A stretch of 64,000 nucleotides of DNA from Nonomuraea candida (GTDB lineage Bacteria > Actinomycetota > Actinomycetes > Streptosporangiales > Streptosporangiaceae), in the NCBI RefSeq assembly GCF_000725485.1, contig NZ_JOAG01000036.1, positions 62,001-126,000 of the forward strand. Reading direction: 5' to 3'. How positions within the stretch are numbered: the first letter of the stretch is position 1; each line of letters opens with the position of its first letter. The position numbers were made by a program, and so were the translations under genes. Shown here in pieces: positions 1 to 7,851 of the stretch. Below the pieces are notes generated by a model. The model was not told where the DNA came from. It was given only the letters and a program-made list of their open reading frames with translations, and did no database searches.

Positions 1-210
1 CAGATCAATCCGCAGAGCGAGGTCTGGCTCGACTTCACCACCGACGGCGAGGGCGTGGGCCGCTCCAGCGCCCGCCAGAACTGGGTGCTGGAGCGTGACA
101 AGCTGCCCGGCTCGCTCGTCATCCACGCCAAGCCCACCGTCACCTCCGGCCCCCAGGCTGGCCAGGCCGGCGACCGCGTCGCCTGCCTGACCCTGAAAGA
201 GGACGCCTGA
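1..210 (+). CDS. Superoxide dismutase (Cu/Zn-like family), C-terminal part
   Basis: The reading frame is open from the first base and ends with TGA at 208-210, so only the last 69 residues are present. The visible part has GVGRSSARQNWVLE, then SLVIHAKPT, then a Gly-rich turn and AGDRVACLTL. That order matches the C-terminal half of secreted Cu/Zn superoxide dismutase-like proteins: the loop before the last metal histidine (IHAKPT), and the glycine and cysteine near the end that form the conserved disulfide. Such proteins are usually exported lipoproteins that remove superoxide at the cell surface, but the signal peptide would lie outside the window. Whether all copper ligands are kept cannot be judged from this fragment, so a SOD-like protein without activity remains possible. 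Confidence 0.7.
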   Translation, partial: QINPQSEVWLDFTTDGEGVGRSSARQNWVLERDKLPGSLVIHAKPTVTSGPQAGQAGDRVACLTLKEDA

Positions 211-282
211 GACCCCACGCCGTCCCGCCGGCGGCCAGGACCTCCCGCCTGGGGGCGGTCCTGGCCGGGCGGGAGAGCAGGG

Positions 283-775
283 TCAGGCGTGCCCGGCGGG
301 GATGGCGCCGAGCCGGCCCGCCTTGAAGTCCTCGAACGCCTGCACCAGCTCCGCCTTCGTGGAGACGGCCAACTGCCCGCCGTGCAGCGGGCGCCGCTCC
401 TCGCCCACGGTCCCGCGCTGGCGGTCATCCACTGCGTGTCGCCGTTGGTGATCGTCCCGCCGCCGCCGTTGGAGTCGAGGTGGTGCATCACGCCGTCGAT
501 CATGTACGTGACGGCCTCGAAGCCGCGGTGCGGATGCCAGGGCGTCCCCTTGGGCTCGCCCGCCGCGTAGTCGACCTCGCCCATCTGGTCATCATCACGA
601 ACGGGTCGAGGTACTCGGGCTTGATGGCGGCCGGCGCCCGGCGCACCGGGAAGCCCTCGCCCTCGAAGCCGCTCGGCGCGGTCTCGACGGCGAGCACCTT
701 GCGACCCGGCGTCCCGGCCGCCGGCTCGGGCAGGCGGGGGAGGGTGAGCGGGTTCTCAACGGTCACGGCGGGCAT
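283..775 (-). pseudogene. Decayed pirin-family gene
   Basis: The 5' part reads MPAVTVENPLTLPRLPEPA and continues to DPFVMM, a normal pirin N-terminus. One base is then missing (about 588-590): the next frame continues as DQMGEVDYAAGEPKGTPWHPHRGFE, HHLDSNGGGG and TNGDTQWMTA, the pirin cupin core with its metal histidines. After MTA most of the protein is gone. A short island GTVGEERRPLHGGQLA from the second cupin follows, then a jump to STKAELVQAFEDF and the pirin C-terminus GRLGAIPAGHA. So there are a frameshift and two in-frame-scale internal deletions, about 490 bp against roughly 950 bp for an intact gene. Pirins are Fe-containing cupins, some acting as quercetinases. No function is expected from this copy. 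The frameshift alone could be a sequencing error; the deletions could not. Confidence 0.85.
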
Positions 776-897
776 GTCGCGCTCCTTGCAGCGGAATCTG
801 CCCGCCACAACCCGATTTATTTTCAACTATTCCACCCGCTGAAACGAACCAGGCCCACCGGCCCGGCAGGCCGGGCGGCGGAGCGGGAGCGGGCGGC

Positions 898-2367
898 TCA
901 TTCCCCGTGGTAGAGCCGATCGAGGTCCACGAGCTGGATCCGGCCGCCGCTCCCGTCCGCGGCCTCCCGGAGCGGCGGCATGAAGCCCGCGCCGCTGAAC
1001 AACGTGATGACGTTCGGCGCCCGGCCCTGGGCCCGCAGCACCGCCGCGATCCGCTCCATCCGTTCGAGGTGGGCCATGCCGATCGTGTCGCCCCACTTCG
1101 CCTCGCCGATGGCCAGGACCTCGCCGTCGGCGCCCATGGAGACGAGGTCCACCTCGTGGCCGGTCCGGGAGCCGGTGTCGTGCACCACCCCGGACAGCAC
1201 CTGCACGGCCATGCCGCCGAGCGTTTCGTCGGCGGCGAAGGAATGCGCCCAGGTCCTGCACATGTGCTCGAAGACCGGTCCCGCCACGGCGCTGCGGAAG
1301 CGCGGTTGCGCGGCCTCCCACAGGCGGGCGGTCCGGCCCGGCCGCACCTGTTCGAGCTGGGCGTACACCGGCCTCATGACCGAGTGGTAGAAGCGGACCA
1401 GCGGCTCGGTGATGCGGTAGGCCGAGCGGTTGCGCCGGAACGCGTCCGGCTCGACGGTCAGCAGCCCGGCGTCGGCCAGGACGGTCAGGTGGTGGGAGAT
1501 GTCGGTCGCCTTGCGCTCGATCCTGCTCGCGATGGAGCCCCGGGTGCAGTTGCCTTCCGCGACCGCGGCCAGGACCGTGTGGTAGAGCCCGGTGTTGGTG
1601 AGCGTCGGATCCTCCGCCAGCAGGGCTCTGACCTCGCGGAACAGCGGGCTGGCGGGGCTGAGGACGTGCTCGATGACCCAGTCGTCGAAGTCCTCCCGCC
1701 GTGCCGGGGCGGCTCCGCGCAGGAACTCCGACTTGTACGCGAGCGTCCCTCCCACGATCAGGTACACCATCGCGGCGAGCCGGAGATCGTCCAGCCCCCA
1801 GAACTCGCGCGCCGCGCGATAGTCGAACGTCGGCACGATCAGCTCCAGGGAAGCCCGGCCACGCAGCGGGGCGCTGCCCATCAGGAGATTACCCATGAAG
1901 GAGATCGACGAGCCGCACAGCAAGATCCGCGCCCTGGACTCGACCCGTTCCCTTCGCCTGGGCGACAGGGCCCGCTGCACCAGCGACGGCAGCTCCGGCG
2001 TCCCGTGCACCAGGTAGGGGAACTCGTCGATGACCACGGGCACCGGACGCTCGGCGCCGAGCGAGAGCAGCGCGTCGATGGCGTCCTCCCAGTGCGCGAA
2101 GCGGATGCTCCCGGGCGAGCCGACGTGGCGTGCCACGGCGTCGCCGAGCTGTCTGAGCGCCTCCTGGCGGGGCACGGCCTCCGTCGCGGAGTAGGAGAAG
2201 CCGCCGGTGGCCTCGCACAGGGCCTCCAGCAGGAACGTCTTCCCCTGCCGTCGCCGCCCTGACACGACGCCGAGGCTCGCCCCGGGCTCCTCGTCCGAGG
2301 CGAACCGCGTGAGCTGCGCCCACTCCCAGGTGCGGTCGAACATGTCCGCGGGCTTCGGATACGGCAT
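898..2367 (-). CDS. ATP-binding protein with winged-helix and DUF234 nuclease-like domain
   Basis: 489 residues. A Walker A loop (GRRRQGKT, residues 37-44) and Walker B (VVIDEFPYL, with D114 and E115) mark an AAA/STAND-like ATPase of the COG1672 type. Residues about 265-305 (GSIASRIERKATDISHHLTVLADAGLL) read as a winged helix-turn-helix, and the last 120 residues look like DUF234, with HEVDLV (D407) followed by GEAKW (E422, K424), the spacing of a PD-(D/E)xK nuclease fold. Family members are common in bacteria and archaea, but their role is not established; a defence or DNA-related function is only a guess. It starts at ATG 2367 behind AGGAGG. Upstream is a perfect 15-bp inverted repeat with a TATAAT box in its centre, so autoregulation through the protein's own HTH is a reasonable inference. 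Confidence 0.85.
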   Translation of the reverse strand: MPYPKPADMFDRTWEWAQLTRFASDEEPGASLGVVSGRRRQGKTFLLEALCEATGGFSYSATEAVPRQEALRQLGDAVARHVGSPGSIRFAHWEDAIDALLSLGAERPVPVVIDEFPYLVHGTPELPSLVQRALSPRRRERVESRARILLCGSSISFMGNLLMGSAPLRGRASLELIVPTFDYRAAREFWGLDDLRLAAMVYLIVGGTLAYKSEFLRGAAPARREDFDDWVIEHVLSPASPLFREVRALLAEDPTLTNTGLYHTVLAAVAEGNCTRGSIASRIERKATDISHHLTVLADAGLLTVEPDAFRRNRSAYRITEPLVRFYHSVMRPVYAQLEQVRPGRTARLWEAAQPRFRSAVAGPVFEHMCRTWAHSFAADETLGGMAVQVLSGVVHDTGSRTGHEVDLVSMGADGEVLAIGEAKWGDTIGMAHLERMERIAAVLRAQGRAPNVITLFSGAGFMPPLREAADGSGGRIQLVDLDRLYHGE

Positions 2368-2377
2368 GAGGTGGCCT

Positions 2378-2418
2378 CCTTTTAGGAGTGCAATTATAAG
2401 AAGTGCACTCCTAAAAGG
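2378..2418 (-). promoter_or_regulatory. Perfect inverted-repeat operator around a TATAAT box
   Basis: Two perfect 15-bp arms, CCTTTTAGGAGTGCA (2378-2392) and its complement (2404-2418), flank an 11-bp AT-rich centre. Read on the minus strand, the centre and arm edge contain TATAAT (2393-2398), a consensus -10 element that is rare in such GC-rich DNA. The downstream arm leads into the AGGAGG ribosome-binding site and the ATG of the ATPase gene at 2367. A repressor dimer bound here would block the promoter directly. The arms could also form a hairpin, but only one arm should be transcribed from this -10, so a DNA operator is more likely than a terminator. Confidence 0.8.
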
Positions 2419-2443
2419 GGTGGGATCTCGTGGGGACGGCAGG

Positions 2444-3670
2444 TCATGGGTGGTGGCCCCGGCCTGGGGCGGCCTGACCGGGGCGGGGCCAGCGATCGCG
2501 GTAGGCCAGGCGGCGGAGCAGGAGTTCGGCCGGGCCGCGGTGGCCGATCCGGCGCATCAGGTCGGCGAGGGAGAGCGACAGCAGCCAGGTGGCCGCCGCC
2601 ACGGCCGTCGCGCCGGCCAGGCCGAGGTCGTCCTGCAGCCCCAGCCCGTACGGGAAGAAGACCAGCACGAACACGACCGACTGGAAGAGGTAGAGGCTCA
2701 TCGACCGCCGGCCGAGCGCCTCGACCATGGTCGTGAGCCGGGCGCGCCGCCGGGCCGCGCGGATCGAGACGAGGGCGAGCAGGGCCGCCAGGCCGATGCC
2801 GCCGGCGTAGCCGGTGAGGGGCTGCGCCAGCACCGCCGCCCACAGCGCCGCCGGGGACGGCCGCGCCCACAGGCCGGTCTGGACGAGCGCGGCCGGCACG
2901 GAGCCGGCGACGGACACCACGGTGGTGATCACGGTGACGCGGATCAGGAGGGCGCGGTGGCGTACGGGCTCCTCCAGGAAGCGGCGGCGCGCCGCCCACA
3001 TGCCCAGCGCCACCCCGGGCACCACCCCGACCAGGCCCACGGCCAGCACGAACGGCCAGGCGGCGAGCCGCCCGGCGAACAGCTCGCCGAAGCCCTGCCC
3101 GCCCGCGGCGATCCCGCCCGCCGTGTACGTCGAGACGCCCCGCGACATCGCGAACCACATGCCCGTCGCGACGGCGGCGGTGGCGGGCACCAGGGTGAGC
3201 CCCGCCGTCCACAGCAGGGCGGCGTCACGGCGCCGCAGCAGGCCGGTCAGCAGGACGGCGGCCAGGCCGTACACGGCCAGGATGTCGATCGGCACCAGCA
3301 GCGCCGTGTGCGCGAACCCGATGGCCATCAGCCACCACCCGCGCCGGCGCAGCAGCCTGCGCGCGCCCGGCCAGTCGCCGCCCGAGCGGTCGAGCCGCCG
3401 GTCGAGCAGCTGCACCAGCGCGTAGCCGAACAGGAAGGCGAACATCGGCCGCGCGTGGTTGTTGACGAAGAGCAGGTGGAAGACGTCGGTGACCGTGTTG
3501 AGCAGCGCGGGGCCGCGATCGACGTCGGTCACGAACAGCGGCGCGTGCGCGAACGCGATGGTCAGCAGCATCGTGCCCCGGGCGAGGTCCGGAGCCAGCG
3601 CCCGCCCGTCCGGGCGGGCGGCGGGGGCGGCGGCGGGCGTCCTGGCCGGCGCCGCGATCGACGTGGTCAT
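2444..3670 (-). CDS. DUF418 family membrane protein
   Basis: 408 residues with about 8 to 10 hydrophobic segments. The N-terminal LARGTMLLTIAFAHAPLF, the middle FAFLFGYALVQLL and the C-terminal block with SMSLYLFQSVVF and the short motif AYRDRWP are typical of DUF418 proteins, which are related to integral-membrane acyltransferases. The substrate is unknown. The ATG at 3670 has AAGGA at a good distance. It lies 27 bp downstream of the GPP34 gene on the same strand and may share its transcript. A second DUF418 gene occurs at 37356-38576. Confidence 0.85.
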   Translation of the reverse strand: MTTSIAAPARTPAAAPAARPDGRALAPDLARGTMLLTIAFAHAPLFVTDVDRGPALLNTVTDVFHLLFVNNHARPMFAFLFGYALVQLLDRRLDRSGGDWPGARRLLRRRGWWLMAIGFAHTALLVPIDILAVYGLAAVLLTGLLRRRDAALLWTAGLTLVPATAAVATGMWFAMSRGVSTYTAGGIAAGGQGFGELFAGRLAAWPFVLAVGLVGVVPGVALGMWAARRRFLEEPVRHRALLIRVTVITTVVSVAGSVPAALVQTGLWARPSPAALWAAVLAQPLTGYAGGIGLAALLALVSIRAARRRARLTTMVEALGRRSMSLYLFQSVVFVLVFFPYGLGLQDDLGLAGATAVAAATWLLSLSLADLMRRIGHRGPAELLLRRLAYRDRWPRPGQAAPGRGHHP

Positions 3671-3697
3671 TGTGCGTCCTTCCCGAGTCCGGGTATG

Positions 3698-4348
3698 TCA
3701 GCCGGCGGCCTCCGCGCCCCTGGCCGCGTGCACGATCTTGCGCAGCGCCGTGGCCACCGGCTCGACGGGCTGCGACAGCTGCTCGACGCGCTCGCGGTAG
3801 CGGTGCACCTCGCGCTCGCCCGGCACGCCCTTGACCTCGGCCGCCACGGCCAGCGCCGCCAGGACGCGCACGTCCTGGTCGAGCCGTGCGACCGGCCGGC
3901 CGCTGCGGACGGCCCTGCTCACCTGCTCGGCGAGCCGGCGCGACAGGTACGCCTTGCGCAGCGTGATCCGCTCGACCGGGAACCCCAGGAACCGGTGCCG
4001 CTCCACCCGGATCACCCGCTCGGCCGCCAGCTCGTGGCGGACCACGCGGACGGCCTTCGCGCGGTCCTTGCCCACCCAGTGCCGCCACGAGCGGGGCGGC
4101 GACGTGGCGATCTGCTTCCAGACGATCGCCCGCAGCGACCCGGGCGGGGCGCCGGACGGGGCGGCCAGCGCCCGCGCCTTGCCCGCGTCGTCGGCCAGGC
4201 TGCCGGCCAGCAGCAGCTCGGCCAGGGCCGCCGCGCGCAGCAGGTAGCCCAGCGTGCCCCGGCCGGCCTGCCGCCCCTTGCGCAGGTCGAAGGCCAGCAG
4301 GAAGGCCGAGCGCGCCAGCGGGTCAGCCTGCTTCACTCGCGTCTCCAT
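3698..4348 (-). CDS. GPP34 (GOLPH3/Vps74) family protein
   Basis: 216 residues. The N-terminal DPLARSAFLLAFDLRKGR, then GYLLRAAALAELLLAG and the central RVERHRFLGFPVERITL correspond to the GPP34 fold, the bacterial relative of the eukaryotic phosphatidylinositol-4-phosphate-binding protein GOLPH3. In actinomycetes this family is widespread but of unknown role; binding of acidic phospholipids is an inference from the eukaryotic members. The start (ATG 4348) overlaps the end of the ribbon-helix-helix gene by 26 nt, so the two are probably co-translated. With the SPFH protein further upstream, the run suggests a membrane-associated function. Confidence 0.8.
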   Translation of the reverse strand: METRVKQADPLARSAFLLAFDLRKGRQAGRGTLGYLLRAAALAELLLAGSLADDAGKARALAAPSGAPPGSLRAIVWKQIATSPPRSWRHWVGKDRAKAVRVVRHELAAERVIRVERHRFLGFPVERITLRKAYLSRRLAEQVSRAVRSGRPVARLDQDVRVLAALAVAAEVKGVPGEREVHRYRERVEQLSQPVEPVATALRKIVHAARGAEAAG

Positions 4349-4574
4349 CCGCCCGCTCCCGTTCTTCTTCCTCGTCGTCTTCAGGGGTCTTGCGCGGCCT
4401 GCCGCGCGGGCGCATCCGCCCCACCCCGTCGGGCAGCCGCCCGGCCTCCGACAGCGCCCTGCGCAGCAGGAACTCGATCTGGGAGTTCGTGCTGCGCAGC
4501 TCGTCCGACGCCCATCTGGCCAGCGCGTCGTGCACCACCGGGTCGAGCCGCAGCAGGATCTTCTTCCGCTCCAC
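4323..4574 (-). CDS. Ribbon-helix-helix DNA-binding protein
   Basis: 83 residues starting at GTG 4574. Residues 1-45 (KKILLRLDPVVHDALARWA, then LRSTNSQIEFLLRRAL) give the short beta strand and two helices of an Arc/MetJ-type ribbon-helix-helix protein. The tail is basic (RPRGRPRKT) then acidic (EDDEEEERE) and probably disordered. It sits 5 bp after the SPFH gene and overlaps the GPP34 gene. RHH proteins usually act as dimers on short palindromes. The two perfect palindromes upstream of the SPFH gene (5563-5583) are obvious candidate sites, so this is probably the local autoregulator. An antitoxin role is possible, but there is no small toxin-like partner. Confidence 0.75.
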   Translation of the reverse strand: MERKKILLRLDPVVHDALARWASDELRSTNSQIEFLLRRALSEAGRLPDGVGRMRPRGRPRKTPEDDEEEERERADGDASEAG

Positions 4575-4579
4575 GGTGA

Positions 4580-5530
4580 TTACTGGTAGAGCGTGCCGGC
4601 GTTGACGACGGGCTGCGTGTCACGGTCGCCCACCAGCACCACGAGCAGGTTGCTGACCATGGCCGCCTTGCGCTCCTCGTCGAGCTCCACCACGTCGTGC
4701 TCGGCCAGCTTCTCCAGGGCCATCTCGACCATGCCGACCGCGCCCTCGACGATCCGCTGCCGGGCCGCCACGACCGCGCCCGCCTGCTGGCGGCGGAGCA
4801 TCGCGTGGGCGATCTCGGGCGCGTAGGCCAGGTGGATGATGCGCGACTCGATGACCTTCACCCCGGCGGAGGCCACCCGGGCGCCGATCTCGTTGGACAG
4901 CTTCTCGTTGATCTCGTCGGCGTTGTCGCGCAGCGACAGCCGCGGCTCGCCGTGGGCGTCGTAGGGGTAGCTGCCGGCGATGTGCCGCACGGCCGTCTCG
5001 GCCTGGATGGCGACGAACTCCACGAAGTCGTCCACCTCGAACACGGCCTGCGCGGTGTCCTGCACCTGCCAGACCACCACGGTCGCGATCTGGATCGGGT
5101 TGCCGTCGGCGTCGTTGACCTTGGTCACGTCGGTCTCGTGGTTGCGGATCCTCGTGGAGACCCGCCGCCGCACGGTGATCGGGTTGACCCACTGGAAGCC
5201 GGGGGTGCGCAGGGTGCCGACGTAGCGGCCGAGGAGCTGCACGACCCTGGCCTCGCCCGGCGCGACCGCCGTGAGACCGAAGAGCATGACGAAGCCGGTC
5301 AGCCCCACCAGGCAGCCCGCGAGGAGCAGCCACCCGCCCGCCTGCCCGCCCCCCGAGGCGAGCACCGCGATGCCGGCGATGATGCCCGCGATCCCGGCCA
5401 GGATCAGCAGCGTCGACACGCCCAGCATCGTGAACCCGCCGGCCGCCTTGACCGGGCGCTCGTGGGTGTGCGGCGCGGGCATGTCCACGACGGTGCCCTC
5501 AAGCGCGACCCCGCCCGAAGTGTTCGCCAT
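4580..5530 (-). CDS. SPFH / band-7 domain membrane protein
   Basis: 316 residues. An N-terminal cytoplasmic tail is followed by two hydrophobic segments (about residues 35-56 and 65-87). An SPFH domain begins at [20 protein letters not shown] and includes [28 protein letters not shown]. The C-terminal part ([30 protein letters not shown]) is the amphipathic helix that drives oligomerisation in slipins and flotillins. These proteins organise membrane microdomains and often control proteases or transporters. It is the first gene of an apparent SPFH / RHH / GPP34 / DUF418 unit. Its upstream region holds two adjacent palindromes. Confidence 0.88.
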   Translation of the reverse strand: MANTSGGVALEGTVVDMPAPHTHERPVKAAGGFTMLGVSTLLILAGIAGIIAGIAVLASGGGQAGGWLLLAGCLVGLTGFVMLFGLTAVAPGEARVVQLLGRYVGTLRTPGFQWVNPITVRRRVSTRIRNHETDVTKVNDADGNPIQIATVVVWQVQDTAQAVFEVDDFVEFVAIQAETAVRHIAGSYPYDAHGEPRLSLRDNADEINEKLSNEIGARVASAGVKVIESRIIHLAYAPEIAHAMLRRQQAGAVVAARQRIVEGAVGMVEMALEKLAEHDVVELDEERKAAMVSNLLVVLVGDRDTQPVVNAGTLYQ

Positions 5531-5562
5531 CGTCCCTTCCCTTCTCCGTGTGTGACTTCACC

Positions 5563-5583
5563 TTGCTAGCAACGTGATATCAC
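5563..5583 (-). promoter_or_regulatory. Twin palindromes upstream of the SPFH operon
   Basis: Two perfect 10-bp palindromes stand one base apart: TTGCTAGCAA (5563-5572) and GTGATATCAC (5574-5583). They are 33-53 bp upstream of the SPFH start at 5530, where a promoter would be expected, and the second overlaps the stop codon of the upstream GNAT gene. The ribbon-helix-helix protein encoded two genes downstream is a plausible ligand; this is inference. Confidence 0.6.
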
Positions 5584-6290
5584 TTTTCCGGCGGCATGGA
5601 AAGGCCGCGCACGCCACGGGTGCGTGCGCGGCCATGCCGTACGGGGGTCGGGACGGGGCTGCGGGGCGGCGGGGCTGGGACGGGGCCGCCGGGGGCGGCC
5701 CCGTGGCGTCCGTACAGCCTGAGGTTGGGCGGCGAGCTCGCCTCCAGGTACGCGGGCAGCCCCGCCCCGTCGGCCCGCGCGAGCCCCCGGCGCAGCAGGA
5801 CGGAGCCGAGCCCCTGTCCCTGGCGGTCCGGCCGCACGCCCAGGAACTGCAGGTACCAGTGCGCGCGGTCGCCCGGGTGCCGGGCCGCCGTGATCTCCAG
5901 GAACGTCCTCAGCCGCGCCGGCAGGTACGGCGGCGGCGCCTCACCGTCCGAGCCGTCGCCCGGGATCACGGGGAGCCAGACGGCGGCCGCGGTGTCGTCC
6001 AGGACGTCGAGCCCGCCGGCCGCGTCCGACTCCGCGACCACGGACTCGAACAGCGGGGCGGCGACGGCCGGTGAGAGCCAGGTCATGACGGGGTCGGCGG
6101 CGAAGGCGGCGGTGAGCACGCGCACGGCCCGCTCCCGGACCTCGTGCTCCGACACCCCTCCATCAGCGCCGGCGGCCGAGCCGGAGTCCAGGCCGGGACC
6201 CGAAGCAGAGCCGGCGGCCGAGCCGGAGTCCAGGCCGGGACCCGAAGCAGAGCCGGGGCCCGGGCCGGGGGACGCCGTTCCGGTGCTCAT
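5580..6290 (-). CDS. GNAT family N-acetyltransferase
   Basis: 236 residues. The GNAT signature is clear: HWYLQFLGVRPDRQGQGLGSVLL (beta4 and the acetyl-CoA loop with the R/Q-x-x-G-x-G/A pattern), then the LEASSPPNLRLYGRHG block that normally precedes the last strands. The final 40 residues are Pro/Arg/Gly-rich and do not look like the usual beta-strand pair, so the C-terminus may be altered by a frameshift or divergent. The N-terminus (first 45 residues) is low-complexity and contains a 14-residue direct duplication. The ATG overlaps the amidohydrolase stop (ATGA), so the two are translationally coupled. The substrate is unknown. Confidence 0.75.
   Translation of the reverse strand: MSTGTASPGPGPGSASGPGLDSGSAAGSASGPGLDSGSAAGADGGVSEHEVRERAVRVLTAAFAADPVMTWLSPAVAAPLFESVVAESDAAGGLDVLDDTAAAVWLPVIPGDGSDGEAPPPYLPARLRTFLEITAARHPGDRAHWYLQFLGVRPDRQGQGLGSVLLRRGLARADGAGLPAYLEASSPPNLRLYGRHGAAPGGPVPAPPPRSPVPTPVRHGRARTRGVRGLSMPPEK
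6169..6255. repeat. 42-bp tandem duplication in the GNAT gene
   Basis: A 42-bp unit encoding a Gly/Ser/Pro/Ala stretch (SGPGLDSGSAAGSA) occurs twice in direct tandem with almost no divergence. It lies in the N-terminal extension, outside the catalytic fold. The near identity suggests a recent slippage duplication. Confidence 0.8.
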
Positions 6291-7717
6291 TCCGCGCCCT
6301 CCATCTGCGGCATCGGCGCCTCCGCCGCCGCGGCGGCGGCGTTCTCCAGGAGGCGGCGGCGCTCGTCGGGGCCGACGTAGCGGCCGGCGGCGACGACCGC
6401 GTGGATGCGCCGGGTGTTCGTGATGTCGGCCAGCGGGTCCGCGTCCAGCACGACCAGGTCGGCCAGCTTGCCCGCCGCGACCGAGCCGGAGGTGCGCTCG
6501 CGGCCGAGGAACCTGGCGGGTTCGAGCGTGGCCGCCCGGAGGGCGCGCAGCGGCGTCAGCCCCGAGCCGACCAGGAACTCCAGCTCCTCGTGCAACGCGA
6601 AGCCCGGGAACAGGCCGGGGGTCACCGCGTCCGTGCCGGCCAGCAGCCGCACGCCCGCCTCGTCCATCGCGGCCACCGCCGCCCGCCGGTGCTCGAACAG
6701 CGTGCGCCGCCGGGCCTCCTCCTCGGAGCTGCGCCCCCCGCCGTAGAAGATCTGGTCACGGACGAACGACCACATGCCGGGCGTGTCCGGCGTCATGTAC
6801 GTCAGGCGCTCGTCGTCCAGCCGCATCCACTCCGGCAGGTCCACGGTCGCGTGCATGACGAGCGTCGGGCAGTAGGCCACGTCCTCGGCGACCATGCGCT
6901 CGAACAACGACGCCGCCGAGGCCGCGCTGTAGCGGCTCACCGACTCCCACTCGACGGCGTTGACCTGCCGGAACCAGTCCGCGTAGTAGAAGCCGGGCTG
7001 CGGCGAGATCCGCGCCATCGCCGCCTCCATCCGCTCCACGTCGCCGGAGGTGGCCGGCCACAGGCCGTGGACGTGCTCGAAGGAGCGCTGGCCCGCGCCG
7101 ATCTGCTCCCGCAGCGGCACCAGGTCGGAGCGGTGGCCGACCACGGTCATGTCCTGCCTGGCCGCCTCCTCCAGCAGCGCGAAGTAGGGCTCCCTGGCCA
7201 GCCGGGAGTACACCTTCACGAAGTCCGCGCCGCCGTCCTTCGTCTCGTGCACCGCGCGCCGGGCCTCCTCCGCGGTCGCGGCCCGGATGATCGGCGCGTC
7301 CGTGGGGATGTCCTCCCACAGGGCGGGGGAGCCGTCCACGATCGGCCCGGCGATGACCGAGCGCGGCCCGAGCATCTCGCCGGACGACGTGCGCCGCCGC
7401 CACTCGTGCAGCAGCGGCTTGCCCCACATCTCGCGGACCGTGGTCACGCCGTTGGCAATGTAGAGCGCGGGGAAGTGCCGCTCGTCGTCCACCCCCGACT
7501 CGCTGTGCACGTGCATGTCGGTCAGCCCGGGGATCACGTACCGGCCGGTCAGGTCGTGGACGCGGGCGCCGGGCGGGATCACGACCAGGGACGCGGGGCC
7601 CACTTCGGCGATCGTGCCGCCGGAGACGAGCACGGTCTGGTCGGGCAGGGACGGCCCCCCGTCGACGTCGATCACGGTGACATGGGTGAGAGCCAGGGCT
7701 CTGTCGTCGGAAATCAT
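6287..7717 (-). CDS. Amidohydrolase family protein (imidazolonepropionase-like)
   Basis: 476 residues from ATG 7717, chosen because MISDDRALALTHVTVIDVDGG begins the usual beta-sandwich strand; a longer frame would run into the divergent promoter region. Features are the metal-binding pair in IPGLTDMHVHSESG (H69, H71), a likely carbamylated-lysine strand (ADFVKVYS), further histidines (VVGHRSDL, FEHVHGL) and the late aspartate in AGTDAVTPG, followed by the standard tail GKLADLVVLDADPLADI. Family members are metal-dependent hydrolases of amide or ring bonds. The substrate is not evident. It is coupled to the GNAT gene and divergent from a GntR-TetR regulator that may control it. Confidence 0.85.
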   Translation of the reverse strand: MISDDRALALTHVTVIDVDGGPSLPDQTVLVSGGTIAEVGPASLVVIPPGARVHDLTGRYVIPGLTDMHVHSESGVDDERHFPALYIANGVTTVREMWGKPLLHEWRRRTSSGEMLGPRSVIAGPIVDGSPALWEDIPTDAPIIRAATAEEARRAVHETKDGGADFVKVYSRLAREPYFALLEEAARQDMTVVGHRSDLVPLREQIGAGQRSFEHVHGLWPATSGDVERMEAAMARISPQPGFYYADWFRQVNAVEWESVSRYSAASAASLFERMVAEDVAYCPTLVMHATVDLPEWMRLDDERLTYMTPDTPGMWSFVRDQIFYGGGRSSEEEARRRTLFEHRRAAVAAMDEAGVRLLAGTDAVTPGLFPGFALHEELEFLVGSGLTPLRALRAATLEPARFLGRERTSGSVAAGKLADLVVLDADPLADITNTRRIHAVVAAGRYVGPDERRRLLENAAAAAAEAPMPQMEGAE

Positions 7718-7851
7718 GTCTACACCGTATGGACGGGCGCACCGGTGGGCCCGTGATGCCAGCACACTTCCTCGACCGTACTGCTGGCAGGGCCTCCCGC
7801 GCCCGGGCGCGGGAACGGAGCGCCCTCCTCCGCACTAGTACAGTACGGCGC
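7718..7851. promoter_or_regulatory. Divergent promoter region with CCGTACTG inverted repeats
   Basis: 134 bp between the divergent amidohydrolase and GntR-TetR regulator genes. CCGTACTG (7776-7783) and its complement CAGTACGG (7841-7848) occur 57 bp apart. The latter lies in CTAGTACAGTACGG just before the regulator's ATG, in a good place for autoregulation of both genes. Confidence 0.45.

Noticed and set aside
4323..4574. Antitoxin of a toxin-antitoxin pair
   Set aside because: No toxin-like partner lies adjacent; the neighbours are the SPFH and GPP34 genes.
2207..4579. A 790-codon open frame on the plus strand
   Set aside because: It is antisense to DUF418, GPP34 and RHH genes, has Arg/Gly/His-rich meaningless composition, and exists only because GC-rich coding DNA leaves antisense frames open.
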